64,000 bases of DNA from Flavobacterium psychrotrophum (lineage in GTDB: Bacteria; Bacteroidota; Bacteroidia; Flavobacteriales; Flavobacteriaceae), in assembly GCF_003403075.1 (NCBI RefSeq), contig NZ_CP031557.1, forward strand, positions 4,464,001 to 4,528,000, read 5' to 3'. Under the pieces are notes generated by a model. That model was not told where the DNA came from, searched no databases, and saw nothing but the letters and a program-made list of their open reading frames with translations. Position 1 is the stretch's first letter, and each line of letters starts with the position of its first letter. Of the stretch, positions 25,538-33,988 are shown piece after piece. A program made the translations under genes and the position numbers.

Positions 25538-26716
25538 TTATACTATTTTTTTACTTTCATAAATGCGTCGATCCAGCCAGGCTCTCCAAAAAATCATAAT
25601 AATAGCCAATACGCCAAAACCAATACCAACCCACGGAGTAATTGAAATTCCATACTTATTAATAAACCATCCACCAGTAGCAGTACCCAGCGAAACACCA
25701 AGATTTCCAAACGAAGTTTGAAGACTATTTGCAAATTCTTTTGCATCGGGAGCTGCTGATACCATATGACCAACACCAATCAGGAAACAGGGCCCATACA
25801 TAATACCCCAAAAACCAACTACCATGGCTACGCTAAGTAGTGAACCACTTGTGTATTGAAATGCAAATGGGACCAGAAATGTACCACTGATGAAAAATAC
25901 GGAAGTCAGGATCATATACTTTCCTAATAAACGGCCTGCCAAAAAGTTAGAAATTACACCCGTTATACCAAATAGTAAAAGCATATAGCTAACGTTCTGC
26001 GCACTCAAGCCTTTTGCTTTTGAAAGATAGTCGGCAAAATAACTGTATGAAGAAAACCAGGCTGTGATTAAGAATAGATTTACAGCAGTACCCGCAATAA
26101 ATTTAGGCCTTGTAAATATGCTCAATTGGTTTTTAAAGGATTTAACTTCTTTGTTAGGCATAGGTGGGAGAAACTTATACATAATGACCAATGTTATTAA
26201 GATTACCAAACCCTGAATGATATAGCTAAGCTGCCAGGTGTAAATACTTGCGATAAATGTCGTAAAGGGTATGAGTGTAACCTGTGCAAGAGCAATACCA
26301 CCAATAATAATACTGGTTAGCCGCATTTGCATTTGTGGAGAGGTATCTTTTGTTGCGGCAGCAATGGCCATGGAAAAGAATGCCGGGTGTAAAATTGTGG
26401 GTAGTATCCGAAGTATCATCAGCAGCCAGTAAGGGGGACTGAAAATTGAGAAAAAATTTGAAATTAAAAACAGCCCTAAGGCGCACATCATAATTTTCTT
26501 TTTATCAAATTTTGAGGCATATAAAACGGTGAATGGCCCTGTAAGGGCGATACTTAAGGCAAATATGCTCAGCAAGTAGCCTGCGGTACCAATATCTATA
26601 TTGTAGTAATCAGCAATCTGTGGTAGAATGCCAATCAAACCAAATTCTGTACTTATAATTCCGATAACCCCCAGGCATCCTATATATGCTGTTGTTTTGT
26701 TTACGCCTAAATTCAT
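25538..26716 (-). CDS. MFS transporter (DHA1/AraJ-like)
   Basis: Major facilitator family membrane transporter, 392 residues with about 12 helices, of the drug:H+ antiporter DHA1/AraJ type. Helix 2 to loop 2-3 has LTGPFTVLYASKFDKKKIMM, a version of the family loop motif with the usual DR replaced by SKFDKKK. The N-terminal region reads TAYIGCLGVIGIISTEFGLIGILPQIADYY. A TetR-type regulator lies just upstream on the same strand (73-base gap). A 16-bp operator-like palindrome sits directly before the start. Probable multidrug or metabolite exporter; substrate unknown. It belongs to the tRNA-Ser islet. Confidence 0.88.
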   Translation of the reverse strand: MNLGVNKTTAYIGCLGVIGIISTEFGLIGILPQIADYYNIDIGTAGYLLSIFALSIALTGPFTVLYASKFDKKKIMMCALGLFLISNFFSIFSPPYWLLMILRILPTILHPAFFSMAIAAATKDTSPQMQMRLTSIIIGGIALAQVTLIPFTTFIASIYTWQLSYIIQGLVILITLVIMYKFLPPMPNKEVKSFKNQLSIFTRPKFIAGTAVNLFLITAWFSSYSYFADYLSKAKGLSAQNVSYMLLLFGITGVISNFLAGRLLGKYMILTSVFFISGTFLVPFAFQYTSGSLLSVAMVVGFWGIMYGPCFLIGVGHMVSAAPDAKEFANSLQTSFGNLGVSLGTATGGWFINKYGISITPWVGIGFGVLAIIMIFWRAWLDRRIYESKKIV

Positions 26717-26718
26717 AA

Positions 26719-26734
26719 TAAACCGATCAGTTTA
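26719..26734. promoter_or_regulatory. Operator-like palindrome before the MFS gene
   Basis: TAAAC-CGATCA-GTTTA matches the palindrome in front of the TetR gene (27392-27411) at the same half-sites, and the 6-base centres differ at one position. It lies 3 bases before the ATG, so binding would block transcription. Confidence 0.6.
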
Positions 26735-26789
26735 AAAAAAGTTAAAAAATTTTATTTGTTGGTTAAGTCCATATATGGCACCGTCAAGA

Positions 26790-27371
26790 TCATGCCTTGA
26801 CCATATGTATTAATGTTTCTATCATGTCGTATATAGCCTTTCGATTTCTATTTAATGCATAATTTTTGAATAGTGCAGCAGAAGAGCATGCAAAGAAATC
26901 GGCAGTTACTCTTGTATTTAAGTCACTTTTAAAACACCCTTGCTGTTGTCCGGACTTTAAGATTTCGAAATAAATATCTTCAATCTTCTTCTCATTGGTA
27001 GTCAACAACCGTCTTATGTCATCATCAGTTATCGCTATTTCAAATGACAATTTAACTGCCAGACAAGTTCTGTCTTCTTTTATGCTGTGATCTACTGCCA
27101 ACCGAAATATTTTTTTTAAATTTTTAGTCGCATCAGATTGTACGTCATTTAAAATCCCTTCATATTCCGACACCCTGGATTTCAGGTATTTTGTTAAGCA
27201 CTTAATAAGGAGCGATTTTTTATCACCATAATTGGGATAAATACTGCTGCGGTTCATCCCCATATGATGCTCCAGGTCGGTAATAGATGTTACATTATAA
27301 CCTTGCGTCCAGAAAAGCTCCAGAGCAATGTCTAACTTCTGATCATAATTAAATTCCTTGTGTCTTCCCAT
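26790..27371 (-). CDS. TetR/AcrR-family transcriptional regulator
   Basis: DNA-binding repressor of 193 residues. The N-terminal HTH is typical: GRHKEFNYDQKLDIALELFW, then GYNVTSITDLEHHMGMNRSS and IYPNYGDKKSLLIKCL. The C-terminal helical domain is the ligand-binding dimer part (VAVKLSFEIAITDD etc.). It lies upstream of the MFS gene on the same strand. Paired palindromes in front of both genes suggest it represses itself and the exporter, released by an unknown inducer. Confidence 0.9.
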   Translation of the reverse strand: MGRHKEFNYDQKLDIALELFWTQGYNVTSITDLEHHMGMNRSSIYPNYGDKKSLLIKCLTKYLKSRVSEYEGILNDVQSDATKNLKKIFRLAVDHSIKEDRTCLAVKLSFEIAITDDDIRRLLTTNEKKIEDIYFEILKSGQQQGCFKSDLNTRVTADFFACSSAALFKNYALNRNRKAIYDMIETLIHMVKA

Positions 27372-27378
27372 TAGACCA

Positions 27379-27386
27379 CAAAGGTA
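27379..27386 (-). promoter_or_regulatory. -7 element of the TetR gene
   Basis: The minus strand reads TACCTTTG, 7 bases before the ATG at 27371, so the mRNA would be nearly leaderless. The operator palindrome at 27392-27411 sits just upstream, over the -33 region. Confidence 0.5.
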
Positions 27387-27391
27387 TATTT

Positions 27392-27411
27392 TTTAAACCA
27401 ATCAGTTTAAA
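27392..27411. promoter_or_regulatory. Operator-like palindrome before the TetR gene
   Basis: TTTAAAC-CAATCA-GTTTAAA is a perfect 7-bp inverted repeat around a 6-base centre, overlapping the promoter of the TetR gene. A near copy lies at 26719-26734. Confidence 0.65.
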
Positions 27412-27516
27412 ATTTAGTATGATTTTTTAAAATAGAGTTTTGCCGAAAAATTTACTTTAGTTAATTTGCTTTGTTTCAATAAAAATCAAAACAGGTATAA
27501 TGTGTTCGATTGGAAT

Positions 27517-27537
27517 CCTTCTCCTCTGCAATAAAAA
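27517..27537. repeat. tRNA-Ser 3' end, right copy of att-like direct repeat
   Basis: The 21 bases are identical to 25385-25405. The weaker match runs from about 27503 (GTTCGAT..GAATCC) to 27545 (TGCTCCTC). It cannot form a tRNA. The 339-base gap 27372-27710 also holds the -7 element and operator of the TetR gene and the terminator at 27645-27683; I see no gene in it. Confidence 0.8.
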
Positions 27538-27644
27538 ATGCTCCTCCAAAAAATGGAGGGTAGCCAAAAATCTGGACAAATTTATTTTAAATTAATCTTC
27601 GTAATAAGTTATTGTCCTTGAATGAAGTATTATTGTTTCTACTG

Positions 27645-27683
27645 GGAAAAAAAATCCCCAAATAGTATATACTATTTGGGGAT
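27645..27683 (-). terminator. Terminator of the PadR/ABC operon
   Basis: A perfect 30-bp palindrome (arms ATCCCCAAATAGTAT, 27654-27683) is followed on the minus strand by eight Ts and CCC. It lies 28 bases past the stop of the ABC ATPase gene. Confidence 0.85.
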
Positions 27684-27710
27684 AACTAAGAAAGTATCTT
27701 TAAATCTAAT

Positions 27711-28406
27711 TTACACAGCAAAAAATGCTTCCAGTTCGTGCAGTGTTTCTTCAGATGTATAAATATCCTTAACTACTTCGCCTTTGTGCATAGCTACAAT
27801 ACGGTTGCTTACCTCGGTAGTATGTGCAAGGTCATGGCTCGATACCAGTATAGTAACATTTTTACTGTCGGCTAGGTCTTTAATAATCTTTTTAAGCCTG
27901 AACTGTGTGGTAGGATCCAGGTTGGCAAATGGCTCATCAAGTATAATAATCTCAGGGTTGCCTATAAGTGTGGCAATAATGCCCACCTTTTTCTGGTTAC
28001 CCTTGCTCAGGTCGCGCAGGTATTTCTTTTTACCCAGAATTTCGTCGTTAAAAAAGTCAGTGTGCTCTTTTAGCAGGGCATCTACGGTAGCTTTATTTTG
28101 TCCGCGCAGGTCGCCTATAAAGTAAAAATACTCCTCAGCCGTAAGGTAGCCTATCAAAAATGTTTCGTCTAAAAATGCAGCCACAAGGGGTTTCCACGCT
28201 TCGCTTTTGTTAACCTGTATGTTGTTTATTTTTACCTCGCCATTGCTTGGCTCTATAAGGTCGAGTAGCAGGCTGAACAGCGTGGTTTTGCCTGCGCCGT
28301 TGTTGCCTACCAGGCCAAAGCTTTCGCCCTTATTTATGGTTAGTCCTGCTATGTTTAGTACGGTAACACCGTTATATGTTTTGCGTAAGTTATTTATAGT
28401 AATCAT
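27711..28406 (-). CDS. ABC transporter ATP-binding protein
   Basis: Cytoplasmic ATPase of an ABC exporter, 231 residues. Walker A is GLVGNNGAGKTTLF (about residues 32-45), the signature is LSKGNQKKV near 138, Walker B is EIIILDEPFANLDP near 157, and the H-loop is LVSSHD near 188. It follows the permease gene after 29 bases, in the long operon led by the PadR regulator. The permease is of the integral multi-span type, so the pair likely works as a 2+2 exporter of unknown substrate. Confidence 0.93.
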   Translation of the reverse strand: MITINNLRKTYNGVTVLNIAGLTINKGESFGLVGNNGAGKTTLFSLLLDLIEPSNGEVKINNIQVNKSEAWKPLVAAFLDETFLIGYLTAEEYFYFIGDLRGQNKATVDALLKEHTDFFNDEILGKKKYLRDLSKGNQKKVGIIATLIGNPEIIILDEPFANLDPTTQFRLKKIIKDLADSKNVTILVSSHDLAHTTEVSNRIVAMHKGEVVKDIYTSEETLHELEAFFAV

Positions 28407-28435
28407 GGTCGTAATGATATTATTTTAGAGTTGGT

Positions 28436-29908
28436 TTATCCTTTTTGCTTGTAAGCTGCCAGGGTGCTGTATTTTTCTGATTTGTAAATTTTTTCTATCG
28501 CACGGAAAGCTACATTTCTTAGTGCTATGCCCAGTATGCCGGTAAGCGCCACAAGTATGGACCCTAAGGTTGCACTATGTATTGCGGCACCCACAACATA
28601 TAAGCCCATAGGCAGTAGCATTTTTGGCAACGATATTAAAAACGTTTTAAGGTTAAAGGCTTTTTTGTCGCCAAAGGCCTGCTTGCCGCTGGCAAGGTCT
28701 ACCGGAGTTTTAAGAAACGCCCCGCCCAGTAATACCAACAGCGAGTTTACGCCAATGTTAAACACCGCCCCGGCAAGTATCATAAGGTATGTATCTATAC
28801 CAAAGTACAGGTAGAACGATGCCAGCACGGCACTTACCGCAGTACCCAGTACCATGAGCCACCATTTGCTGGCTATATAATCGCGGTAGGGTATGTTCTG
28901 GCTCATCATTAGCGGGTAGTAAGCACTATCCCAGCTGGGTACAAACTGCCCAAACATAAGCAGGAAACCGCCACTTACAAATATAGAGGCAAACATTTTC
29001 ATGGGTGCATTGTCATAAACCTCTATGCCGCCGCCAAAAAACAGCAGGCCATAAAAAATAAACAGCACACTCATTACTACCGATGTTTTAGAACGCTTAT
29101 TGCGCAGTATAAGCTTCAGGTCGTTTTTAAGAAACGTACTCATGCTGCCAAAACGGTTAAGCCAGGTAAAATCCTGAGCCTGTGCAATTTCGGTCTTGCC
29201 TTTAAGCCCTGTGTCCAGGTATAGTTTTTTAGTAAAGAAACGGTGCGTGTACAGCCACAACCCTGCAAATACCACAACGGGAATAACAAACATATAATAT
29301 GTGTCAAAAAGCCCCTGGTAAAAAACACCGGTTACCAGCGTAACATCAAAATAGCTATAGTATTGCAGTGCTACCAGCCCGCCAAGTATTGTGACAAAAA
29401 TAATGAATACAAAATCGTTATCATTTAGCAGCAGGTTAATAAGGTTATTTACATAAATAAGTAACCAGGCGCCCAGCCACCATAGTACAACACCCAGTGG
29501 ATCGTACCCCTCTATAAGCAGTACAATGCTAAAGGGCACAAAAAAGAATATGTGTACCAGGTTAAAGAACGATACCAGTGTTTTGCCCATGGCAAAGTTT
29601 ACAATGGTTTTGCGGGTTATGGGAAGGGTAAGTAATGGCCTGATATTTATGACCGGAATTTTTTGCAGCAGTACTTTAAACAGTATATCTGCCAGAAAGT
29701 AATAAATAAGGTATTTGTTTACTACCACAAGCGGGTCCTGGTGCATTTCTTCTTTAACGCCATAGTAAGCGGCAATACTCATAGAAAGTACACCAAGGCT
29801 GTAAATAAAAGCCATGATACCCATAAAGATTTTCAGGGCGAGGTTGGTGCCAAATGCCGAAGACCGTGTAAAGGCCTTCCACTCCAGCCAGAGGAATTTT
29901 TTAAACAT
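28436..29908 (-). CDS. ABC transporter permease (DUF5687-like)
   Basis: Multi-span membrane protein of 490 residues that partners the ATPase downstream. It opens with a short cytoplasmic part (KFLWLEWKAFTRSSAFGTNL) and about ten hydrophobic helices follow (e.g. LVVLLGGAFL, LFGQFVPSWDSAYYPLMM). The layout matches Bacteroidota permeases that I recall as DUF5687. It is the first of the ABC pair after the eight paralogous membrane proteins (66-base gap), so it is probably expressed with them. Export of a peptide or lipid is possible; nothing in the sequence decides this. Confidence 0.82.
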   Translation of the reverse strand: MFKKFLWLEWKAFTRSSAFGTNLALKIFMGIMAFIYSLGVLSMSIAAYYGVKEEMHQDPLVVVNKYLIYYFLADILFKVLLQKIPVINIRPLLTLPITRKTIVNFAMGKTLVSFFNLVHIFFFVPFSIVLLIEGYDPLGVVLWWLGAWLLIYVNNLINLLLNDNDFVFIIFVTILGGLVALQYYSYFDVTLVTGVFYQGLFDTYYMFVIPVVVFAGLWLYTHRFFTKKLYLDTGLKGKTEIAQAQDFTWLNRFGSMSTFLKNDLKLILRNKRSKTSVVMSVLFIFYGLLFFGGGIEVYDNAPMKMFASIFVSGGFLLMFGQFVPSWDSAYYPLMMSQNIPYRDYIASKWWLMVLGTAVSAVLASFYLYFGIDTYLMILAGAVFNIGVNSLLVLLGGAFLKTPVDLASGKQAFGDKKAFNLKTFLISLPKMLLPMGLYVVGAAIHSATLGSILVALTGILGIALRNVAFRAIEKIYKSEKYSTLAAYKQKG

Positions 29909-29974
29909 AATTGTGCGATGGTTTTAGTGATTAGTTGTTGTGTGTGGTGGAAAGTTACAATTTTATGATAAAAA

Positions 29975-30661
29975 TTACAAACCGTACTCCGGATACACGG
30001 TTTTAAGATGCTCTTTTGCCCTGGCGGGAATTATAAAAAGCGCAATGTAATTATGCAATGCAAGCAGTGTAATCAGGGTTACTAATATCCAGTGGCCATA
30101 TATGCCACCCATTGGCCTGCCTGCACTTAACTGGCTAAGCCCTGGGAAAAAACCCAGTGTTGCCACGGTAAAAACCCCTTTGTAGATCATCTCTTCAAAA
30201 AGCCATTTCCTGCCCGTGTTTTCCTGTGTTTTAGCAAGCTTGTTTTTAAGCCTTAACATTTTAACGACGCTTATAAATTGAATCGGTAATATTGAAAATA
30301 CAATTACATCATGGCTTTGCAAAAGTATTAAGTGTAATCCATATAGTAAGGCAACGGTGAGCACCAGCTTTGGCAAGGTAAAAAAGTCTTTAAAGTAACC
30401 CAACAATAACTTTTGGTACCGCTTGCCCAGTGCCCTTTTTCTTTGCATAACTACCTCATTAAAGCCGCCCGTGCCAAAGGTTTTAAATGCTGCATGCAAA
30501 TCATCTTCAAGGCTAAGGTTTTGGTTGTAGGCCCATTGTTCTTCTATGGCATGCGCCAGGTGGTCTGCCAGTTCAGACTGCAGGTCGTAGTATGCTACAC
30601 CGTTTTCGGCAGTAAAGGCATATATCTGTTCGATGTCGGTGGCGGTTAGTTTCTTTTGCAT
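29975..30661 (-). CDS. Tandem membrane paralogue H (ELxDHxA family, long type)
   Basis: The eighth and last member of the tandem array, 228 residues with about four membrane helices. The N-terminal cytoplasmic helices contain YYDLQSELADHLAHAIEEQW (about residues 24-43), followed by the long-type block LSLEDDLHAAFKTFGTGGF. The middle has TGRKWLFEEMIYK. The C-terminus ends in ALFIIPARAKEHLKTVYPEY. The start codon directly follows the stop of paralogue G (no gap), so translation is coupled. Function unknown; see paralogue A for the array. Confidence 0.85.
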   Translation of the reverse strand: MQKKLTATDIEQIYAFTAENGVAYYDLQSELADHLAHAIEEQWAYNQNLSLEDDLHAAFKTFGTGGFNEVVMQRKRALGKRYQKLLLGYFKDFFTLPKLVLTVALLYGLHLILLQSHDVIVFSILPIQFISVVKMLRLKNKLAKTQENTGRKWLFEEMIYKGVFTVATLGFFPGLSQLSAGRPMGGIYGHWILVTLITLLALHNYIALFIIPARAKEHLKTVYPEYGL

Positions 30662-31354
30662 TTATGAAGCCGATTCAAATTTATATTCCGGATAGTTTTC
30701 CTCTAAGTACTGTGCCGATTTTACAGGCATTATATACAACGCGACATAGCTAAACATAAGCCAGATGCCAAATACCAGTGCAGACAGTGCTGCCATTAGC
30801 GGTTTTACAGGGTTGTTAAAGCTCATTATAAAAGCCTGCGACATCATGCCTGCAAAGCCACCTGCCATAGAGTAAGAGTTTATAATTTCATCCAGCAACC
30901 AGCGCTTTCCGGTAGCTTCAACATTTTTTTTATATGCCCTGCCGGTCTTGCTCATTTGCCTGAGTGCCATGATAAAAAATACTACCGATAGTGCTGCATA
31001 CATCATCGGTACTGTAACCATAAACAGGTATGTTGATACTATGAGCAATGGCATCATAAGCCCTTTGGGCGAAGTTACCACACGCCACAGCTCGTGCCGC
31101 AGCAGCCTGTTGTACTTTCTGCGGAGTGTTTTTCTGCGGCGTTCTACTATTTTTTCAAAACCGGTTATACCAAATTTTTCAAACTCAGCAGTAAGCGCTT
31201 TCTCAAAAGATATGGTAGATCCTGCTGCCCACTGTGCCTCTATGGCATTGGCCAGATGGTCTGTCAGTTCGGTTTGCAGATCGTAGTATTTTACAAATTT
31301 CGATGCTATAAAGCTATAGAGTTGGGCTGTTTGCGCAGCTGTGATTTTTTTCAT
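30662..31354 (-). CDS. Tandem membrane paralogue G (ELxDHxA family, long type)
   Basis: A 230-residue membrane protein. The N-terminal signature YYDLQTELTDHLANAIEAQW (about residues 23-42) is followed by ISFEKALTAEFEKFGITGFE and a basic stretch ERRRKTLRRKYNR. Two hydrophobic pairs follow (MPLLIVSTYLFMVTVPMMYA; LVFGIWLMFSYVALYIMP) with EATGKRWLLDEII between. The C-terminus is YLEENYPEYKFES, a variant in which the usual His is Tyr. It lies 6 bases after paralogue F. Confidence 0.85.
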   Translation of the reverse strand: MKKITAAQTAQLYSFIASKFVKYYDLQTELTDHLANAIEAQWAAGSTISFEKALTAEFEKFGITGFEKIVERRRKTLRRKYNRLLRHELWRVVTSPKGLMMPLLIVSTYLFMVTVPMMYAALSVVFFIMALRQMSKTGRAYKKNVEATGKRWLLDEIINSYSMAGGFAGMMSQAFIMSFNNPVKPLMAALSALVFGIWLMFSYVALYIMPVKSAQYLEENYPEYKFESAS

Positions 31355-31360
31355 GATTAA

Positions 31361-32050
31361 TCATTGCCCGTATTCAGGGTATACTTCTTTTAGGTGGGTT
31401 ATTGCGTTTGCGGGAATTATAAACAGCTTTATATATATGTAAAGCATAAGCAGCATATAAGATATGGTTGCGGTAATAAGCAGCCCTGTAGGATAGGTGT
31501 CGCGGTACATCTGCCAGAAAAGCATGAGCAGAAAGGCAAGGTAGCCCATGCGGTATTGTCCGTAGAGCATTTCCTCCAAAAGCCAGTGCGGACCTTCAGC
31601 CTTTTGTTTGTACCTGAGATTAAGCTGCCTGTTCCGGATTAATATGCCAATTAATGACACTCCCAGCAGTATAAGATACAAACGTGGCCAAAACATTATA
31701 ACGCTAAATATGACATAACCAAAAGCCGCGAGAACCAGTACCTTTGGTAACTTTAAGAACGCAATAAAATAGCCCCAAAACATCTTATTATACCTTTTTT
31801 CGAGTGCAGCGCTACGTTTAAGCATTATTTTTGCAAAACCAAATTTACCGCCAAAGTTGCTGCTCTGTTGTGCGAGCGCATCTTCAAAAGATAAAGCAGG
31901 GTTTATCTCCCACTGTGCTTCTATGCTGTTCGCCATATGGTCTGCCAGTTCCAGCTGCACGTCATAATATTTTATGTTCATACCGTTAAGAAATGCCATA
32001 AGTTCCTCTGCTTGCTGCGGTGTAATTTTTTTGAGTGTATTTTTTTTCAT
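31361..32050 (-). CDS. Tandem membrane paralogue F (ELxDHxA family, long type)
   Basis: A 229-residue membrane protein. The signature is YYDVQLELADHMANSIEAQW (about residues 28-47), then LSFEDALAQQSSNFGGKFGF. About four hydrophobic segments follow (e.g. LYLILLGVSLIGILI; GLLITATISYMLLMLYIYI). The middle block EGPHWLLEEMLYG is the most divergent among E-H. It ends IIPANAITHLKEVYPEYGQ. It lies 24 bases after paralogue E, one of the few gaps in the array. Confidence 0.85.
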   Translation of the reverse strand: MKKNTLKKITPQQAEELMAFLNGMNIKYYDVQLELADHMANSIEAQWEINPALSFEDALAQQSSNFGGKFGFAKIMLKRSAALEKRYNKMFWGYFIAFLKLPKVLVLAAFGYVIFSVIMFWPRLYLILLGVSLIGILIRNRQLNLRYKQKAEGPHWLLEEMLYGQYRMGYLAFLLMLFWQMYRDTYPTGLLITATISYMLLMLYIYIKLFIIPANAITHLKEVYPEYGQ

Positions 32051-32074
32051 GACGCTTTGTAATAATCTATGAGC

Positions 32075-32773
32075 CTATTGTGCCATTTCCATTTTATATT
32101 CGGGGTACGCAGCTTCCATATGTTGCTGCGCCCGGGCAGGTATTACAAACAGTGCTATGTAGCTGTATAGCGCAAAGGCTACCATTAGCACCGCTGCAAG
32201 TGCCACTAATATAGGCGATGATCCTTCGCCACCCTCATAGCGTACAAACTGGAAACCGGGGTAAAAAAACGCGCTCGAACCCGCACAACGGTATATGTTA
32301 TCCTGAAACATCCAGCGCTTTCCGGTCGCTTTTTTAAGCTTGTTCAATCTTCTGTTTATAGTTATAAAACGTCCCACAAATACCAGGAAAATAACCCCGG
32401 CAAAAATAGCCAGCACATATGGGAAGGTAGCCATTAGCTGATAAGAAGCCACAACTCCCATAAGGCATATCAATATTTTAGGCAGCCTTAAAAAATCTTT
32501 TGCGTAGCCCCATATTATTTTGCGGTAGCGTTTGTGCATGGCAAGCTGGCGACGTTCTACAAGCTCTGTAAAGCCAAAGATGCCAAACTTTTTAAACTCT
32601 GCATTAAGCGCGTCTTCAAAGCTCAGGTTAGGTTCTGTAATCCAACGGGTTTCTATGGCATTCGCCAAATGGTCTACCAGTTCGGTTTGCAGGTCGTAGT
32701 ATTCTACATAATGCTTAATGGTAAAGGCATATAGAATTTCGATTTGGCGGGATGTAACTTTTTTATCCATCAT
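32075..32773 (-). CDS. Tandem membrane paralogue E (ELxDHxA family, long type)
   Basis: A 232-residue membrane protein and first member of the long subfamily (E-H). The signature is YYDLQTELVDHLANAIETRW, then LSFEDALNAEFKKFGIFGF. The basic stretch ERRQLAMHKRYRK precedes the membrane part (LICLMGVVASYQLMATFPYV; VALAAVLMVAFALYSYIALF). ATGKRWMFQDNIYR and VIPARAQQHMEAAYPEY are the shared C-terminal blocks. It overlaps paralogue D by 11 bases. An in-frame ATG one codon later is equally possible as start. Confidence 0.85.
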   Translation of the reverse strand: MMDKKVTSRQIEILYAFTIKHYVEYYDLQTELVDHLANAIETRWITEPNLSFEDALNAEFKKFGIFGFTELVERRQLAMHKRYRKIIWGYAKDFLRLPKILICLMGVVASYQLMATFPYVLAIFAGVIFLVFVGRFITINRRLNKLKKATGKRWMFQDNIYRCAGSSAFFYPGFQFVRYEGGEGSSPILVALAAVLMVAFALYSYIALFVIPARAQQHMEAAYPEYKMEMAQ

Positions 32774-33371
32774 AACGCAGTTTGTATTGTTTAATGAGCC
32801 TGAAGCCTGCTACCGTCATGGTAATGCTTATCATGGTAATTACCGAATAAAACAAGCTTATAAACAAGAGGTTGTCTGTAAAGATCCTCATGCCTATATT
32901 ACTTATAATATAAGGTATTGCAGCAAGGGTTATGAGCCTGGAGGCCACAGCATATTTCTTTTTAAAACCATTTATCAATATGGGTAACGATACACTAAAA
33001 AAAGCAACAAGAAATACCAGATTCATTTTCCAGGTTATTTCTTCCACGCCCTCAATAGTGCCAAAATAAAAGCCTGCATAGGCTATAACATTTGTCATTA
33101 GCAATGCCCAGGGCGTTAAGGCTGTTTTACCCCAAATTTTAAGGGCTTTATAGGTAGCTGCTTTTTTAAACTGTTTATAGTTAGCAAGCAGTTCGGCTTT
33201 ATGAGCCAGCATATACAGCCTGAAGTTTTCGTCGAAATCATCACCTTCCATCACCTCAATGGCTGTAGCAACGTGGTCTGCCATTTCCATACGGATATCC
33301 AAATACTCTACACCCGAATTTTCCAGGTAATGGTCTATAAAGGCGGTTTCTCTTATGGTTAGTTTATACAT
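32763..33371 (-). CDS. Tandem membrane paralogue D (ELxDHxA family, short type)
   Basis: A 202-residue protein of the short subfamily. The signature is GVEYLDIRMEMADHVATAIE (about residues 20-39), followed by a short acidic loop rather than the SFEDAL block of E-H. Four hydrophobic segments follow (LLMTNVIAYAGFYFGT; LVFLVAFFSVSLPILI; LITLAAIPYIISNIG; SLFYSVITMISITMTVAGF). The basic tail is RLIKQYKLRYDG. It overlaps C by 13 bases and E by 11 bases. Confidence 0.83.
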   Translation of the reverse strand: MYKLTIRETAFIDHYLENSGVEYLDIRMEMADHVATAIEVMEGDDFDENFRLYMLAHKAELLANYKQFKKAATYKALKIWGKTALTPWALLMTNVIAYAGFYFGTIEGVEEITWKMNLVFLVAFFSVSLPILINGFKKKYAVASRLITLAAIPYIISNIGMRIFTDNLLFISLFYSVITMISITMTVAGFRLIKQYKLRYDG

Positions 33372-33988
33372 TGTTGTTGGCGGTTAAAATGTTTACTGGC
33401 AAAATAAATGTTAATGCAGGCTGTAAACAACAACCCTGTAGCCACAGAGGTAAGCAACTGGGCGATAAGGCTGTCTTCACCTAATATCCTGTGTGCCTTA
33501 GAGATCATAAACAATAGTATTGCAAGGTAAATACCACCTGTTTGTGTAAGCCGTGCCACAAAGGGTGCTTTTGCCCTGTATTTTTTTATAAAGGTGATGC
33601 CTATTAAAGCCAGCAGGCACACAAAATAGACTACGCTTAGTGCAAGCTCTATATAATGGTTAAACGTGCACATATAACACACGGTGCATAGCAGTAATGC
33701 CATAGCACAATATTTGGGCGTATAGAAGCGGCTCAGAAATGTCTTTAAGTAAAATCTGTCTCGCAGGGTTTCCTGCTTACGCGCGGCGGTAGTAAGCGCT
33801 ACCATTTTATAAGAATTAACATAAGCGCTTAACTTCTCGTCAAAATTTTGAACGCTTAGCATAGCATCTTCTTCTAAGGCCGAAGCTATGTGATCGGTCA
33901 TTTCATGTAATATGGCCTCATACAATATGCCCGTTTTTTTTATTACAGCATATATGGCCTGGGTTTGTAGCGAGGTCAATCTATCCAT
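33359..33988 (-). CDS. Tandem membrane paralogue C (ELxDHxA family, short type, divergent)
   Basis: The most divergent short-type member, 209 residues. The start at 33988 (MDRLTSLQTQAIYAV) aligns with the other paralogues; the longer frame to 34066 only adds sequence overlapping B. The signature reads GILYEAILHEMTDHIASALE, keeping E-M-T-D-H-I-A although the preceding YxD(IL)R/Q is lost. Four hydrophobic segments follow, rich in Cys (ALLLCTVCYMCTF; LFTACINIYF). The basic tail KxxxxxYKxRY of A, B and D is replaced by SKHFNRQQQCIN. Confidence 0.8.
   Translation of the reverse strand: MDRLTSLQTQAIYAVIKKTGILYEAILHEMTDHIASALEEDAMLSVQNFDEKLSAYVNSYKMVALTTAARKQETLRDRFYLKTFLSRFYTPKYCAMALLLCTVCYMCTFNHYIELALSVVYFVCLLALIGITFIKKYRAKAPFVARLTQTGGIYLAILLFMISKAHRILGEDSLIAQLLTSVATGLLFTACINIYFASKHFNRQQQCIN

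Noticed and set aside
27503..27545. Possible second tRNA-Ser
   Set aside because: Only the T-arm/acceptor 3' part is present; no D-arm or anticodon arm exists upstream.
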